Shown here piece by piece: positions 1 to 12,356 of a stretch of 64,000 bases of DNA (positions within the stretch are counted from its first letter, which is position 1; each line of letters starts with the position of its first letter). Source of the DNA: Bettongia penicillata ogilbyi (lineage: Eukaryota; Chordata; Mammalia; Diprotodontia; Potoroidae). The position numbers and the translations under genes are program-made. The stretch is taken from the NCBI GenBank assembly GCA_023548195.1, contig JAJHZJ010000809.1, forward strand, positions 1 to 64,000. The letters are read 5' to 3'. A model generated the notes under the pieces. It saw only the letters and a list, made by a program, of their open reading frames with translations, ran no database searches and had not been told where the DNA came from.

Positions 1-58
1 CTGCCCATGAGGTCTGGAAGAGGTGACATTTTGGCTGACATGTTTTCTTCCTTCACAG

Positions 59-414
59 CCCATGTCACGGAGGTGCCAATCGTGGAGAAAGAGGAGTTCA
101 AATCCTACAGAGGAAAGAGCATATTCCACTTAAGGCCTAAATGTTCTCTCCCCTTCTTTAATTCATTTAGATTTGAGGACAGGAAGAGAGAGGAAGGAAC
201 ATCAAAATATACTGATGAACAGGGCCAACTTCACAAGGAGAGATTAAAAATATACCTTGCTCATAATTGGAGCCTCATAGACTCGAATGAGAAATTTCTG
301 TGGAAAGGTAGAAACAGCTCTGAATATAACCAGGGCCAGTATTTTCTCACTCAGGAGGAAACCTCAATCTATAAATGGTGGGAGGTTGCAAGGAAAAGAT
401 CTGGCCATGGGTAA
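59..414 (+). other. Unrecognised open frame after an acceptor-like site
   Basis: A frame of about 118 codons ends at TAA 412-414 and is preceded by TTCTTCCTTCACAG, which resembles a splice acceptor. The residues do not match a family I recognise; there are no cysteine pairs, zinc-finger motifs or membrane segment. The same frame recurs at 46752-47107 in copy C, where it is open upstream only because it runs by chance into a GC-rich frame. It could be a terminal exon, an old repeat, or chance. Confidence 0.12.
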
Positions 415-1446
415 AATGGTGGCTGTGATTCCAAGGAATGCCAACTAGAAGAGAACTACTCTCCCCACCAGTGCACACTGTTTTTACTCCTGACTCGAGT
501 AGCTTCTCAGTTATGCTGGCCCCAAACTAACCTCTCAACTCCACACCCTTATAGTGCATTGGTATCATCCTGTCCCACATGGCTAGCCCCCTGGGGCTTT
601 CCCCAGCTTCTATCTCAATGCTGTCCACGTGTTGGGAGATGCCTGAGGCCAGGGCCTGTCTTTTATTTTCTCTTCTACTCGTCAGAGCCAGGGTCCACCT
701 CCCTGTTGGGAATGGATTCTCTACTGGTCAACGTTGGCCGAAAAAACAAAAAAACAAACAAACAAACAAACAAAAAAAACAACAAGAAATACTTCCTCCT
801 GCTCCAACGCTTCAGCCCACTGAAAATGTGATTTCTGAGGTCTGTTTACTGAGAGATCCCAGAGGAATAGTCAGGATAATTCTTGGGCACTTTGTGATAC
901 TGTCCACCTTAGAGCCTGATGAAGCTAGCCATGAGACGTTCTAAATCTTTCCTGCTCTGTTCAGCCAGGTCACATGACCTAAGCTCTAGAGAAATGATCT
1001 GGTCCAATTCATTCATTTTACACAGAAGGTCCTGAGTTACGTCTAATTTGCTACAGGTCTATGTTCCCATGGAACCCTGGCTGAGTTGCTGTTCATCTGG
1101 CCATGCCCTCTTGTCTTTTCTTTTGGTTATGAGACTCAACAAAATGTATTGAGCCATTCCAGAGGTTCTGAATGCAATGCAAAGATTCACTCAAAGTCTA
1201 CTCTAAATTCGCATGTGATACCAGGCTCCAATGAGAAAATATTTAAAATGTGCTTAGCACAATGGTAGGCACAGAGATCCTTGTTCCATTCCATTCATTA
1301 AAGTCCAATTTTCCCACCTGTAATACTATACTCCCCTACGCTAATTCAGTTTTGATGGGCTGTTTCACCCAGAAATATTATAAATAATCTCTCCTCTCCT
1401 TTTCACTTGTAGCTTCGAGATCTTCAGTGATGTTAACTGACTACCT

Positions 1447-1448
<2 letters not shown>

Positions 1449-1492
<44 letters not shown>

Positions 1493-1550
1493 ATTATATA
1501 TATAATTATATATAATATATATATATCATATATATTATATATATATATTA
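1449..1550. repeat. AT microsatellite in linker 2
   Basis: An almost pure TA dinucleotide run of about 100 bp with a few phase breaks. It is present at nearly the same length in copy C (48142-48243) and absent from unit B, which lacks this linker. Confidence 0.95.
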
Positions 1551-2859
1551 TTTCTTTTCTTTTTTCCATTCTGTAGTTCATTGAATTTGAGGATCTTGAC
1601 ATTCGTTACGAAAATTTCTAGATCTTACAATATGAGGAGCTAAAACAATTGGGTTTTTTTTTTTTCCTTTCACATTCTGGTTCACCCAGGTTATCTTTTG
1701 TAATTTTTTTTTGAAATATAGTATCTAGGAATTTTGTATTTAACCTTTTTAGTACTACTGTAAGACTTAAAGCACCTCTCTATTATGATCTATTTCTGTT
1801 TTTTGATTTTGCTCCAACATGTTTTGTCTGGTTCATGGTGACGTTAATTTCTGTATGATCCTACCTAATTTTCAATTAGTTTTTTATGTGACCAAGTTAT
1901 TGCGAGTACTGTACTAAGCTGTTCATTCACTATTATTTACTCTCTACCCAAGAAGTCAGTTTCTTTCCTGTTCTGACCTCAGGAAATGACTATTTACATG
2001 AACATATCTATAACATTTTATTCCTAACTTCAAGAATTCAAATAAAGTTCATGGGAAAGGTGTGATTTTATCTGAGACTAACTCAATGCTGCTTAAACTT
2101 TTGATTGAGAGAGAAATATTTCTGCCTGGGAACTGAGGGAAAAGATTCACAGTCGGATTTGGAGAGTGAACACTGTCCAGTAAGACCAGCTGGAGTGTAG
2201 TGGCATTAGAAGCTGAGGGTAAGTTCTCTTGTCCTCTGAACTCTGTCAAGAAGGGATGACTTGGGGGTGTGTGCTTCTTATGGGCAACCTGTCCCAGTAG
2301 CTGCTGCCAGATATCCAAAGTCTTGTCTAGAGGCCCAAAGATCTCTAAAAATAAAAAGTCCTAGATCTGGAAGAGACCTGAGCACAAGAGATGTCAGAGC
2401 TGGGTTTTGAAATATTGAATATCAAAATATCTATAAATCATAGAATGGTTTACTGGGAGGACCCTCAAGAAGGAACACCAGTGATTATCCTAACCACTTA
2501 AATAAAATATTCTCTTTCAGGAAGCACACAGCTTGATAGATTCAAAAATTCATAACCAAATATGAACAACCACCTCTTATCTTTTTGGAATTCAATTTTG
2601 TTTTCAGTATTTTTGTCTTGTTTTCTGCCCTTCCCCAGATATTACACATACTACTTCTCCTTTACTGATAAATAAAGAAAAGCAAAACCTTTAGACACAT
2701 GCATAGTAATTAAAACAAGTTTCTGTGTTGGACATGTCCAGAAAAAATATGCCTCAATCTGCATTCTGAATTTATCACCACTAACCCTTTGCAGGTGGAC
2801 AGCATAATTCATCATGAGTCATCCAGGGAATGTAGTTGGTCATTTTCTGGACCATATTT

Positions 2860-2965
2860 TCCGAGTCTTTCAAAACTGTTTATCTTTATAATATTGTTGT
2901 TTTATGAATTGTTCTCTTGGCTCTTCTCATTTCACTCAGCCAAAATTCTTGTCAGATCCATTAAT
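2860..2965 (-). mobile_element. L1 3' end fragment, antisense
   Basis: Words such as TGTTCTCTTGGCTCTTCTC and CATTTCACTCAGCC are the reverse complement of the 3' end of marsupial L1 elements as I recall them. Counterparts lie near 26195-26300 (B) and 49555-49660 (C). Assigned from memory of the family, not by search. Confidence 0.55.
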
Positions 2966-3215
2966 ATGAGAAGATGGAGAAGATCATGGGAAGTAAAATA
3001 TAATTTTGATTACATGAAATAGAAGCTTTTTCGACAAACAAAACAGATCCAGCAAAATTAAAAGGAAAACAAAAAAGGAGGGAAAATTTACATCAAATAT
3101 CTTAGAAAAAAGCTTTATTTCTCAAATATACTTGAAACAGAGCCAAATTTATGTAAAAAAAATAGCTAGGCCCAATTAACAGTTGCAAAAATAATATAGA
3201 TGGGCAATTTTAAAA

Positions 3216-3728
3216 GAAGAAATCAAAGATATCTGCAGGAATGAAAAAAAAATTGTGAACCACTATTGATTAAAGAAATACAAATTGAAAGAATTCTCAG
3301 ATAGTATCTCATACTTATCAGATTGCCTAACATGGCCGAAGAGAAACATTACAGATGTTGAAAGAGATGTAGAAAATTAAGGGACACTGAGGCATGATTG
3401 GTGGAATTGTGAAACGGTCCATCTGTCCTGGAGAACTTTAGACCTATTCCAGTAAGCTATAAACCTTTCCTGATCCATTGATCCAGCAGTACCAATACAA
3501 GACTTGTATCATGAAGAGATTTATTTTTTAAAAGAGGAAAAGTACCTACATGCACAAACATATTAATAGCAGTTCTTTTTCAGGTGACAAAGAATTGGAA
3601 ATTGAGGAGCTTATCAATTGAGGAATGACTGAACCAACTCTGTTGTATCATTTTGATGGAATGGAATTATTGTGGCACAAGTTATCATGAAGGGAATGTT
3701 TTCAGAAAAACCTTAGAAGATATGTATA

Positions 3729-3779
<51 letters not shown>

Positions 3780-3860
3780 ATACATATATATGTGTGTGTG
3801 TGTGTGTGTATGAATGGAAGCAATGTGGAGTGAACAAAAGCAAGAGAACATCTGAGAGAT
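3216..3860 (+). mobile_element. Degenerate L1 3' fragment (ORF2 end and 3' UTR)
   Basis: Contains diverged versions of typical L1 3'-region phrases: a run resembling GGTGGAATTGTGAAACGGTCC, then CCAGCAGTACCAATACAAG, AAAGAATTGGAAATTGAGG and a tail region resembling the sequence before the L1 end. Many stops and indels show it is long dead. A TA/CA/GT microsatellite has expanded inside it at 3719-3810. Confidence 0.7.
3719..3810. repeat. Compound TA/CA/GT microsatellite, copy A
   Basis: About 50 bp of TA followed by short CA and GT runs. The TA part differs in length among the three copies, as expected for a fast-changing tract. Confidence 0.95.
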
Positions 3861-3899
3861 TTCTGAGAATTCTGAGTGCATACTGAAGCATGTTTTTAA

Positions 3900-5846
3900 A
3901 ACTTTATTTTTCTGAGTTTAAATGTTGCAACATGACATATTGAAATATGTTATGCATAACTTCATATGTATAATTGATTTATTGCTTCAGTTCTCAAATT
4001 TGAGGTGGAGGGGCCTGGTGCAAAGGAGAGAGTTTGGAAATCGATAACTTTCAAAATACTTGTCAAAACCAAATAAACTTTGTCTGAAATGAAAAGACTT
4101 GTTACATCTTCTAAATAAGACAGAAAAATAATAAACATATTCCTCTGCACCACATGAAAATTTTTGAAAAAAATATTGTGCGTTGCAAGCAAATTTAAAA
4201 AGACAGAAATGATCAATTCATCCATTATAGGTTGTAATGTAAGAAGAAAAGAACTGATTAAGAGATCATAACCAAAATATACTGACCGAAAAAATTTAAC
4301 GGTGAAATCTTAGTTAAGGGGTGAACTGAAGAATAAATTGTAGAAATAACTAACAACTATTATTTTATAACATATATTTTCAAACATAATATATAACCTA
4401 TAATTTGTATATATAATATATAATGTCATATATAATTTATATTATAAAAGAAAAAGATAATTAATAAGCACTGTCAAAATCTGAGGAATGAAGCTAGAGC
4501 AGTCCTCAGGTGAAAAGCCATATCCTAACAATTATGCATTAGCAAAATATTAAAAAAACAAATTAATAAACTGAATATGCATTCTAAAAATTAGAGAATC
4601 AATAAATAAGGTAACCTAAAATTAGCACAAAAGAAGAGATATTAAGTATTGGGGGGAACCAGATACTTTGAAACACAATATCATAGAAATGATCAATAAA
4701 ACTAAAAGGTAGCATTTAGGTCTTAATTACTTATTCCTCAAGCATTTAGAATCTATGCTTCCAACTTTGCCTCTCCCCTCTCTACTTAACAAAATAAAAA
4801 TAAAATCTCTCCTTACAAATGTGTGTAGTTCATAACGAGACATGTCTGAAAATATTCATCTCTTTCTGTTAACCTTATTTCTGATGAGAAGCAAATGTTC
4901 TCATTCAATTTCTGTCTTTCAGATTTGTGGTTTATCCTGGCCTTCATCACCGTCCTAACACTGCTCTGGAGGAGAAGTGAGGCTGGTGACCTGCACAGCC
5001 CTCCTTCACACAAAACAAAGTCAAGTGCAAGTCATGTCATCATTTCTCTGATGGCATGGTCTTCTTCGACAACAAAGGACAAACAGGAACACCAAATAAA
5101 TGAGAGCTATTATAATGACTATTGGTGCTGCTGCTATCTACTCTGACTGCTGCTGGTGCTGCTGTTTCTACTTATCTGCCCTAGGTCTAATTGAAATAAG
5201 CCCTGAATGCAAATACAAAAATGATTCTAGAAAAAACCAGCCTTCCTTGACGGGCTTGATCTGACTAGATCTGGATCTGCTCAGATCATGTTGAGGAGGG
5301 TGCCAATTATGGGGTTCAGACTCTGGGAGCCCCCTTTGAGCTCCACTTGAATCTTCCCATTTGCCTTGGCTTTTCATACTCAAATTGAGCTTTCCTTGTA
5401 CCTCCCCACTTGGCCTGGCTTTTCGTATTCAAATCTGTGGCCATTGTGTGTTGATAATTTGTCAGTGGTTTGCAAGGACTTGCCACAGCTGACTCATCAC
5501 TGTTTACAATTTCAGCCACCATCCTTTCCTTGGCTGGCTAATGGAAGTCAACCAGGCAATGACTTGTGAGAGAACTCTGACCCTGCCACCCTGGGAACAC
5601 AATGGAGCCAGCAAGCATCATGGACTTTGACTCAGAAACTCCTTGGGACTATAGAGAAAAAAACACTGTCTTTCCTTGTGGATGTGGATGAGATGTGTTA
5701 ATGAATCAGTCCCTTCCCTGCTCTCTGGTTCTTTTCATCTTTGGAGTGTTGTGCCATCAGTGGAATCCTGGTCAGAGGGAAGCATATACAATTCCCTATA
5801 GGGCCCAAAAGGATGAAGTTAGGTTTCTCTCAAATAAGATTCTCAG

Positions 5847-5850
<4 letters not shown>
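3900..5850. other. Non-coding stretch, copy A
   Basis: AT-rich sequence with no gene signal. At 5345-5450 there is a degenerate direct repeat of about 50 bp, both halves containing GGCTTTTC followed by T/C-rich sequence and TTCAAAT or CTCAAAT. A CTG-rich patch lies at 5125-5165. A hydrophobic 54-bp frame at 4923-4976 is flanked by AG and GT but has no partner exons. Counterparts are about 27260-29220 (B) and 50567-52517 (C). Confidence 0.6.

Positions 5851-5877
<27 letters not shown>
5851..5877. repeat. Poly(A) tract of 27, copy A
   Basis: A pure A run, possibly the tail of a retroposed sequence that ends here on the plus strand. It is 26 A at 29221-29246 (B) and 27 A at 52518-52544 (C). Confidence 0.9.
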
Positions 5878-8420
5878 TTGTTTACTAAATCCTGAATCTG
5901 TGACTCAGTAGCCTGAAGGAAAGTCACAGGAAAGGTCAGGCCATTGGACTTAATAGGAAGGAGACTCCCTGTGAATTTAGAAGGGGAGAAATTTTGCCTA
6001 AGAATTGAATCCTCTATGAACCTTTTCCAGAGTGAATCTTAATTTGATATACAACTTTTACCGAACACCTAGAATCCTATTGTCCTATGCAATGCATCTC
6101 TCCAGCTGCCCTCATGGTGGTGGGCAGATTCTTTTTGTCCTCTGTTTTTTCTGTTGCAGAAAGCTTAGTTACTATTGTGAAAAACAACGGGAGGGGCAAT
6201 GAATTTCGAAGAATGAGATCATCTGAAAGCAGCATTGATGAATGAGGTTACCATTTAAATTTAAGAAATGCCTATGATAGACTAAGCCTCTCTTTGGCTT
6301 GAAAGGGCTATTGCCATTGAATACATGAGTAAAGATGAGATGTGAACAAGGCCTAGAGATTTCAAGAAGGTCATTTGCTGTTTGAGTCATTCTTTGTTTA
6401 ATCTGAAGGTGTACTCAGGGATTTACCTTTCTACCCCAGCCAGTTTAAGCCTGGCCTGGCCAACGTGAAAACAGCTCCTACTCATCATCCCATTATTGCA
6501 GATTCAATGCCCTATAGGGGATGATATTTTTTTATTCTCCCACCATTTCTACTGGAAGTGTCTTGTTTTTACTCTCTGTTGAAGGTAGGAGAGTGCAAGC
6601 TAAAGGCTGAAGTAGTTTGGACTGGGAACAAGTTGGGGCTGGGTCAGGGCAGGCCAGTTAAAACAAAGAGATTCTGATTTTCCATTCTGGAAATGAGTAA
6701 GTTGAAGAAAGTAACAAGGAAGTAGAAGAAAGATAGAGATTGAAGAGAAGAGAGCAAAGGAGAGAAGAAATATAACAGAGATAATATAGAAGTAATAAAA
6801 AGTAATGGGATTGGTGGGAAAAAGGAAGTTAGAAGTAAAGAGTTTGGCTCTATTATTAATAGCCAGAATTTAAAATTCTTGAAGGAAGGTAGCAGAAAAG
6901 TGAATATTGCCAGCCGATTCTTAAAAAAAGAAAAAAAAAAACCTAGATCCCCAATGTTCAATTACATATACACACAAACACATTCCAAGTTAGTACTTAA
7001 AAAGCTGTGACGTTACTTTGGCTTCATTTTACCTATGTAGTCATTTTTTTATAGGAACACTATCTGGTTGGCCATGGATCCCACATCTGTGCAGGAATGA
7101 GACAATGGGACAAATGAGACAAAAAATACAGAAATATTACAAAATATTTTTTTGATGTCACTTTATACTCAAGTGGGTCTCTTAATGGCAACCTTAATGA
7201 GAGAAGAAGTATGGTAAAAAAGAAGTTGAGGACAATGAGAAAAGAAAGGCCAGAAGGGGAGCTTGACTGCAATGTAACTTGATTTTTCAAATTCTGAAGC
7301 ATTAACATTAATATATCTTCATGTTTAGGGCATGGCCTGAATACGTACGAGCACCATGAAACCAGCATTGAAGGTGTTGCTAAATGGTCAAATTTTAGCC
7401 AACATAGTGAAAGAAAACTAGCACAGGTTACAAATTTCATACCAATAAGATAATTATAGAATTCCTGACAATTTTGCTTCTTTCCGTGCTCATCTCTTTT
7501 CCCTTTTTCCATCTGTAAGTGAAACTAGGTTTGGAGACCTAGGTCAGTCAATAACATTGAGTGTCTACTTATATGCAGAAGAATAAAACCAGAAAAATGA
7601 AAACTTGGGAGGAGAGAGTAAGGTTATATGTGGTGTCATTTACTGGTGTAAAGTAGTGGTATTTTGCTGACAGCTGCCACCTTCAAGCTGACAAAGACTT
7701 CTGATAGGAGAGGATCCCAGACTAAAGGAGAATGGTTAATTCCTTGGAGGGACAAGGCTGCTTGGAGTGTTTTCCCTTTCCCTGATGCTTTCTGGGTGAA
7801 ACTGTGTTCCTGAAAGAAGTGAATGATGAAAGGTTGGACATGATCTGACCAGGACAACTGTAAAGCTGGTTAAGAATTAACTCATATTGTGAAAGTCAAA
7901 CTAACCCAATTTTGTTCTCACAACTAGTTTCATTTTGAACAAAGATGAATTCCATCAAGCTGTTGCTCTTACATTAATAACAATGATTTTTTTTTTTTTC
8001 ATTTTCATCGGGATGAGAAAATTGAGTTATTGATACCAGCATGATCTGGGTAAAATGTCCATTTTATATTTTTCTGCAGTCACTGATTGATAGACTTCTG
8101 GAAGTTTTCTTTTGCTTGTCCATGAAAGGCAAGGAAATGTGTTCCTTTTCTACAGTATTTGCTTCCTTTCCTACAATGTAAATAAAAGTTTGGATTTGAT
8201 TTAAAAAAAGGAAAATAAATTCACAAGAAACTATTATTCCCCTAAAATTCTTCCTTCTTCTAACTTCCCTATCACTGTCTGGGACAGCAGTATCATTTCA
8301 GCCACCTTGAGCTTCACCCTGGAAGACCTCATCTGATGAGGGAGCTTACACCTCATCTTTCCGAGAACCAATGCTCCACTTAATTTCCCACCACCAGCTG
8401 GAAATTATTCCCTATTGTCC
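5878..8420. other. Non-coding stretch, copy A
   Basis: No exon, RNA gene or clear mobile element was recognised. The part at 6680-6860 is purine-rich (GAAGAAAG-type words), which creates long but meaningless open frames on the minus strand. Counterparts are about 29247-31790 (B) and 52545-55090 (C). Confidence 0.5.
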
Positions 8421-8424
8421 ATTT

Positions 8425-8585
8425 TTCAAATTTCCTTGTGTTCTGGTCTCTTATCTCAGCAGAAGAGAAGCTTCCCTGCGGCAGCAGCTGCTTTTGTATT
8501 TTCTTACTTGTGTTTTTTGAACTCAGCACTTAGAACAGTACGTGGCACATAGTAAGTACTCGATAAATGCCAGCGACGAATATTT
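8425..8585 (+). mobile_element. Old SINE fragment
   Basis: The phrase CAGCACTTAGAACAGTACGT followed by GGCACATAGTAAGTACTCGA and a terminal ATAAATGCC is a clear variant of the shared 3' region of marsupial CORE-type SINEs. Copies lie near 31790-31940 (B) and 55090-55240 (C). Confidence 0.65.
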
Positions 8586-9585
8586 AAAAACCAGCTCTGA
8601 AAAGATGAATAGACAATATACTTTTAAGTTTATTTTGTATTATCAACATCTTCATCACTTTCATATGTCTAATTCGTGAAATAAATCAAGCCCAGGATTT
8701 GCAATATTTGCCAAATTTTTGAAGTAAAATTGCTGAGACTGAAAATGTAGTATTTGGCCCTTACGCATGTATCTACCTCTTAGTCCATCTACTTATCTGT
8801 CTATCTGTGATTACACATGTCCCTGCCTTTGATGCAAATAAATACATTACTTCTTTGACATCTATTCTATTAGAGGGGCATCGAAACATCCTGAAAGTTT
8901 CATGCCAGAACATACGTTTCTACCTGGATGATCTATATATTATCTATCTGTCCCATGGTCCGCACTCTGCTTCAGCTCTCACATCTAAACAGGAGCCAAA
9001 TTTTGTAATAACCACTTGAACAATACCTCAGAAGTGCTTTCTTATCTCTCCACTCACATAACCTTATCTCTTCTCTTCTTGTCTGTGACAATGGTCTCCC
9101 TGCCTCAAGTCATCCCCCTCTCCATTCTACTCTTCACTCAGCTGTTGAAGAGAGTTTCTTGCTGTGTGGTTCTGATCATGTCAACTTGACCCTCAAAATG
9201 TTGCATTGCCTCACTGGAACACCTAGTATCAAACTGAACCAACTGTGTCTTTTATTACCGTTGTAAACACCTAAGACCTAATCATCTGATGCAATCATAT
9301 GTTATTCCACTTTGGGTACTCTAAGATCCAGGCTTATTCGCATTAATGCTGTTCTGCACACACAACTTTGCATTTCCCCTCTTTAAGCCTTTACAAAGGC
9401 CAGTCCCCTTGTCTATGATTCAATTTCTTGTCTTCTCTGCCTTGTCTGATCCCCCAGTTTCCGTTGAAGTTCACTTACATGCCACTTCATTTTACTTAAG
9501 GACTTCCTGCCCCCTCTCCCTCCCCAAAGTTAGAGAGCTTACCACTTTCCCCAAAACAACTTGTATTTTCTTTATATTTTACACA

Positions 9586-9735
9586 TAATTGTATATGTAT
9601 GCGTTGTCTCCACCAAAAGGATTTAAACTTGTGGAAGGCAGACACAATTGAACTATTGTCTTTATTCTCCCCGAAATGAATCTTTGGCCAGTGTTAGTTG
9701 ATGGTGACTGAAATGCAATTGAATTTAACGAAATT
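9586..9735 (+). mobile_element. Highly diverged SINE 3' fragment
   Basis: Sequence around GTTGTCTCCACCAAAAGG and the later TGGAAGGCAGACAC follows the order of a marsupial SINE tail, with heavy divergence. Counterparts are near 32947-33096 (B) and 56249-56398 (C). Confidence 0.4.
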
Positions 9736-9794
9736 TCTTCAGGAATGTCACTCGCAAAAGCAAAACTTTCCAAGAAATTAATGTTGGTTAATCT

Positions 9795-10024
9795 CAGGAC
9801 AAGAGTAAGGAATATCTGAGTTAAAATTTGGCCTCAGATCATACGTCCAAAAAATTCTGATGCTCTGCCAGTCATTTAAACCTTGTTGCCTCATTTTCCT
9901 TGTCTGCAAAATGAGCGGGAGAAGGAAATGGCAAACCAGCTCAGTACCTCTGTCGAGAAAACTCCAAACATGGTCATAAGGAGCTGAAAATGATTGAAAC
10001 TATTGAACAACAATAACAACAGCA
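9795..10024 (+). mobile_element. tRNA-type marsupial SINE, sense, copy A
   Basis: Reads in the usual order: a diverged head, TTTGGCCTCAGATC, TGCCTCATTTTCCTTGTCTG, GAGAAGGAAATGGCAAACC, and a tail GAACAACAATAACAACA. Copy B is 33156-33385 and copy C about 56458-56687. Confidence 0.75.
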
Positions 10025-10450
10025 ATCTGTTTGCAAAACATAATGGGGAAAAGAATGAGCAAAAGTTAATATGTAACACCGCATAAGCGTAGAATATAGT
10101 AGTAGCGGCTCCTAAACTACAAATCATTCATCTTGGTATTGGATCAATTTTAATTATTTCAATGTGGCAAGTTCTTTAGCTACAAATTCTAGTTTCAGGA
10201 GATTTTAAAAGTTAGACCTATGATAAGTAGAATGGATTTTATTCAGAAATATTTAAAAATGATTAACGTTTTTATTTTAGGTTAGTTAGGAAATCATCAA
10301 ATGATAATTATATTCAATGTCATTGAACAGAACCAAATGACGAGTTTAGGAATATCTTCTACCAACTTCCTGGTTATTCCAAACATTCCTCTCAGGATTG
10401 GATTCCAGCACAATAAGAGCAAGGTGCAATAAAGCCCAACTCCTAACATT

Positions 10451-10694
10451 GTTGATGTTCAGTCATTTCAGTTATCTCTTGGCCCTATTTGAGGTTCTCT
10501 TTGTAAAGATATGGGAGTGGTTTGCCATTTCCATCTCCAGCTCCTAATACAAATGAGGAAACCGATGCAACCAAAAACAAATGACTCACCCACGGTCACA
10601 CAGCCAGTGAGTGATTAAGTACAGATTTGAACTCAGGAAAATGAGTCTTCTTGACTCCAAGCCAAGGACTCTATCTACTGGACCACCTACCTGC
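10451..10694 (-). mobile_element. tRNA-type marsupial SINE, antisense, copy A
   Basis: The near-complete reverse complement of the same SINE family, from GTTCAGTCATTTCAGTTATC through GGTCACACAGCCAGTGAG to CTGGACCACCTACCTGC. The end matching the tRNA-derived head lies at 10694. Confidence 0.85.
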
Positions 10695-10746
10695 ATTTGG
10701 TACATAGTAAATACTTAACAAGCGCTTCCTGTCTGATTGACTGACT

Positions 10747-12000
10747 TCACAACCAGCAGAGAAAAATCCTGAAATCTAGTGATCAGGTCTTTGAAGCCTG
10801 TAGGAGCCTCTGCGAATAGGCATTGGCAGACCACTGTTTTGGTCATTGTCTGATGCTTTGTTTCATAAATTTCCTCCTAAATAGAGATCAACCATTTTCC
10901 TTGATTCATTTCTTCCGAATTTTGCTCTTGTGAATAAAATTGTATTAATGAGTGACATTAATATTTAAGCAAGGGACCAGGCACATTGTAGTGTGATGCC
11001 AGATCAGTGCTGTCTTCACTGCTATTAAGTCTTAACCTATATCATATCTCCTATGCCTGAATTCCTATTTACCCTGAAGGAATTCATTACTTGCTTTCCT
11101 TCACAAATCATCATTTTCGTATGAGTTCCTTCTGGTCACCTGAATAACAAGTGAGTAATCCGATGTGCTTAAAGTTCGGTAAAAATCCTGCTTGAAAAGG
11201 ATGGCAAAAAACGCCATGTTTTAGAAATATTGGATGGACCAGTAAAGTTGTAATCTCACAATCTGCCACAAAAGGGTGGGAATTCCACAAAGTTTTCGGT
11301 GAGTTGCAATATGCTGGTTGAACACATGATATTAACAAAGAATGGGTTATGCAACAAAATGTTCCTTAATTATTTAGTAAATATTTCATAAGCCCCTACT
11401 ACATTCCAGATATTGCTAGCACTACGTATTGTAGATGCAAAACCAAAAACAAATCAGCTCCTGTCTTGAAGGAATTTTGATCCCCTTGGAAGACACAAAT
11501 CCTTTCAAGTAACAATATCACCTGTGCAGGAACTGATCAAACTCTGCTCTGGCCGAGTACCAACCACCTGAAAAACTCCTGAAAATGTGAAAATCAGTTC
11601 TTGGAAGTCTTTAGGAGCTGAATCCAACTGGGATGATTGCGTCAGTCACACAGACACTTATTTCAAAAACTTTCTTCAGTGTTCAGAAGAGCCATTTCAT
11701 TATATTTCCCAGGTTTTGCACTTGTGAAGGTGTAATATTAAACTGCTACCCAGGGCCAGGCTGTGTAGAGTCAAGCCTGCTCCATTTTCACTCCACTTCC
11801 ATTATAGCTTAAATTTTATCATATCATTTCTGAACAAAGTGACAATTTAGCCTGAATTTCTATTTTCACTGAAAGAATCCATTAGGTATATCAATTCATA
11901 AATCTAGGATTTCTTTTGGCTCCATTCTTCCTTTCATAACAGCAAATGAGTTTTCACAAATGCAAAAAAATCAGGAAAAACAAAGTTTAAAAAGGAAGAA
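10747..12000. other. Non-coding stretch, copy A
   Basis: Nothing recognisable as a gene or dated repeat. Counterparts are about 34106-35362 (B) and 57409-58662 (C). Confidence 0.5.
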
Positions 12001-12020
12001 AATGTAATACTAGGGTTTGG

Positions 12021-12133
12021 ACACGCGATGGCAGACTAGAACTGTAATATCGGAACTGGCCACAAGGGGGAAGCTGTGCCTCAAAAGATTGCCTCAATAA
12101 ACTGCAACATTCTTATTGGACACCAGATGGCAC
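12021..12133 (+). promoter_or_regulatory. Cluster of three CTCF-like motifs, copy A
   Basis: Against the recalled CTCF core CCASYAGRKGGCRS, three same-strand matches fall within 113 bp: ACACGCGATGGCAG at 12021-12034 (11 of 14), CCACAAGGGGGAAG at 12060-12073 (12 of 14) and ACACCAGATGGCAC at 12120-12133 (13 of 14). The matches are seen directly; binding is inference. All point the same way, toward the KRAB promoter. Confidence 0.5.
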
Positions 12134-12356
12134 CCAAACACTGTGTTATCTAACTCAAAGTCAATTAACTTTCAAATAAGCATTTCTTAAGCACCTCATG
12201 CATTCCAGAACCTGCCATAGCTGCTGAAGATCAAAGAAAAAAAAATGAGACACTCCCTTTCATGAACAGCATGTATATAAATATGTCAACATAAAACATG
12301 ATAAAAAGGTGAAATTGGGGCTGGGGTGTTCAATAACTAGACGGGATCATATTGGT

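Larger units (their letters stand above)
1..2496. other. Linker 2, first copy; no gene recognised
   Basis: Holds an open frame of unknown meaning at 59-414, an A/C-rich stretch of AAAC type near 741-783, and a long AT microsatellite at 1449-1550. The remainder is AT-rich sequence that may be old repeat but was not assigned to a family. The second copy is 46694-49189. Confidence 0.6.

Noticed and set aside
3685..3891. Open frames rich in IY and TH dipeptides
   Set aside because: These are translations of the TA/CA/GT microsatellite.
4923..4976. Possible transmembrane exon (hydrophobic 18 residues between AG and GT)
   Set aside because: No neighbouring exons, signal peptide or family match. 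A short hydrophobic frame with AG/GT edges is expected by chance.
6644..6961. Minus-strand open frame of 105 codons, rich in F, L and S
   Set aside because: It is the complement of a GAAGAAAG-type purine-rich stretch, and the frame changes between copies.
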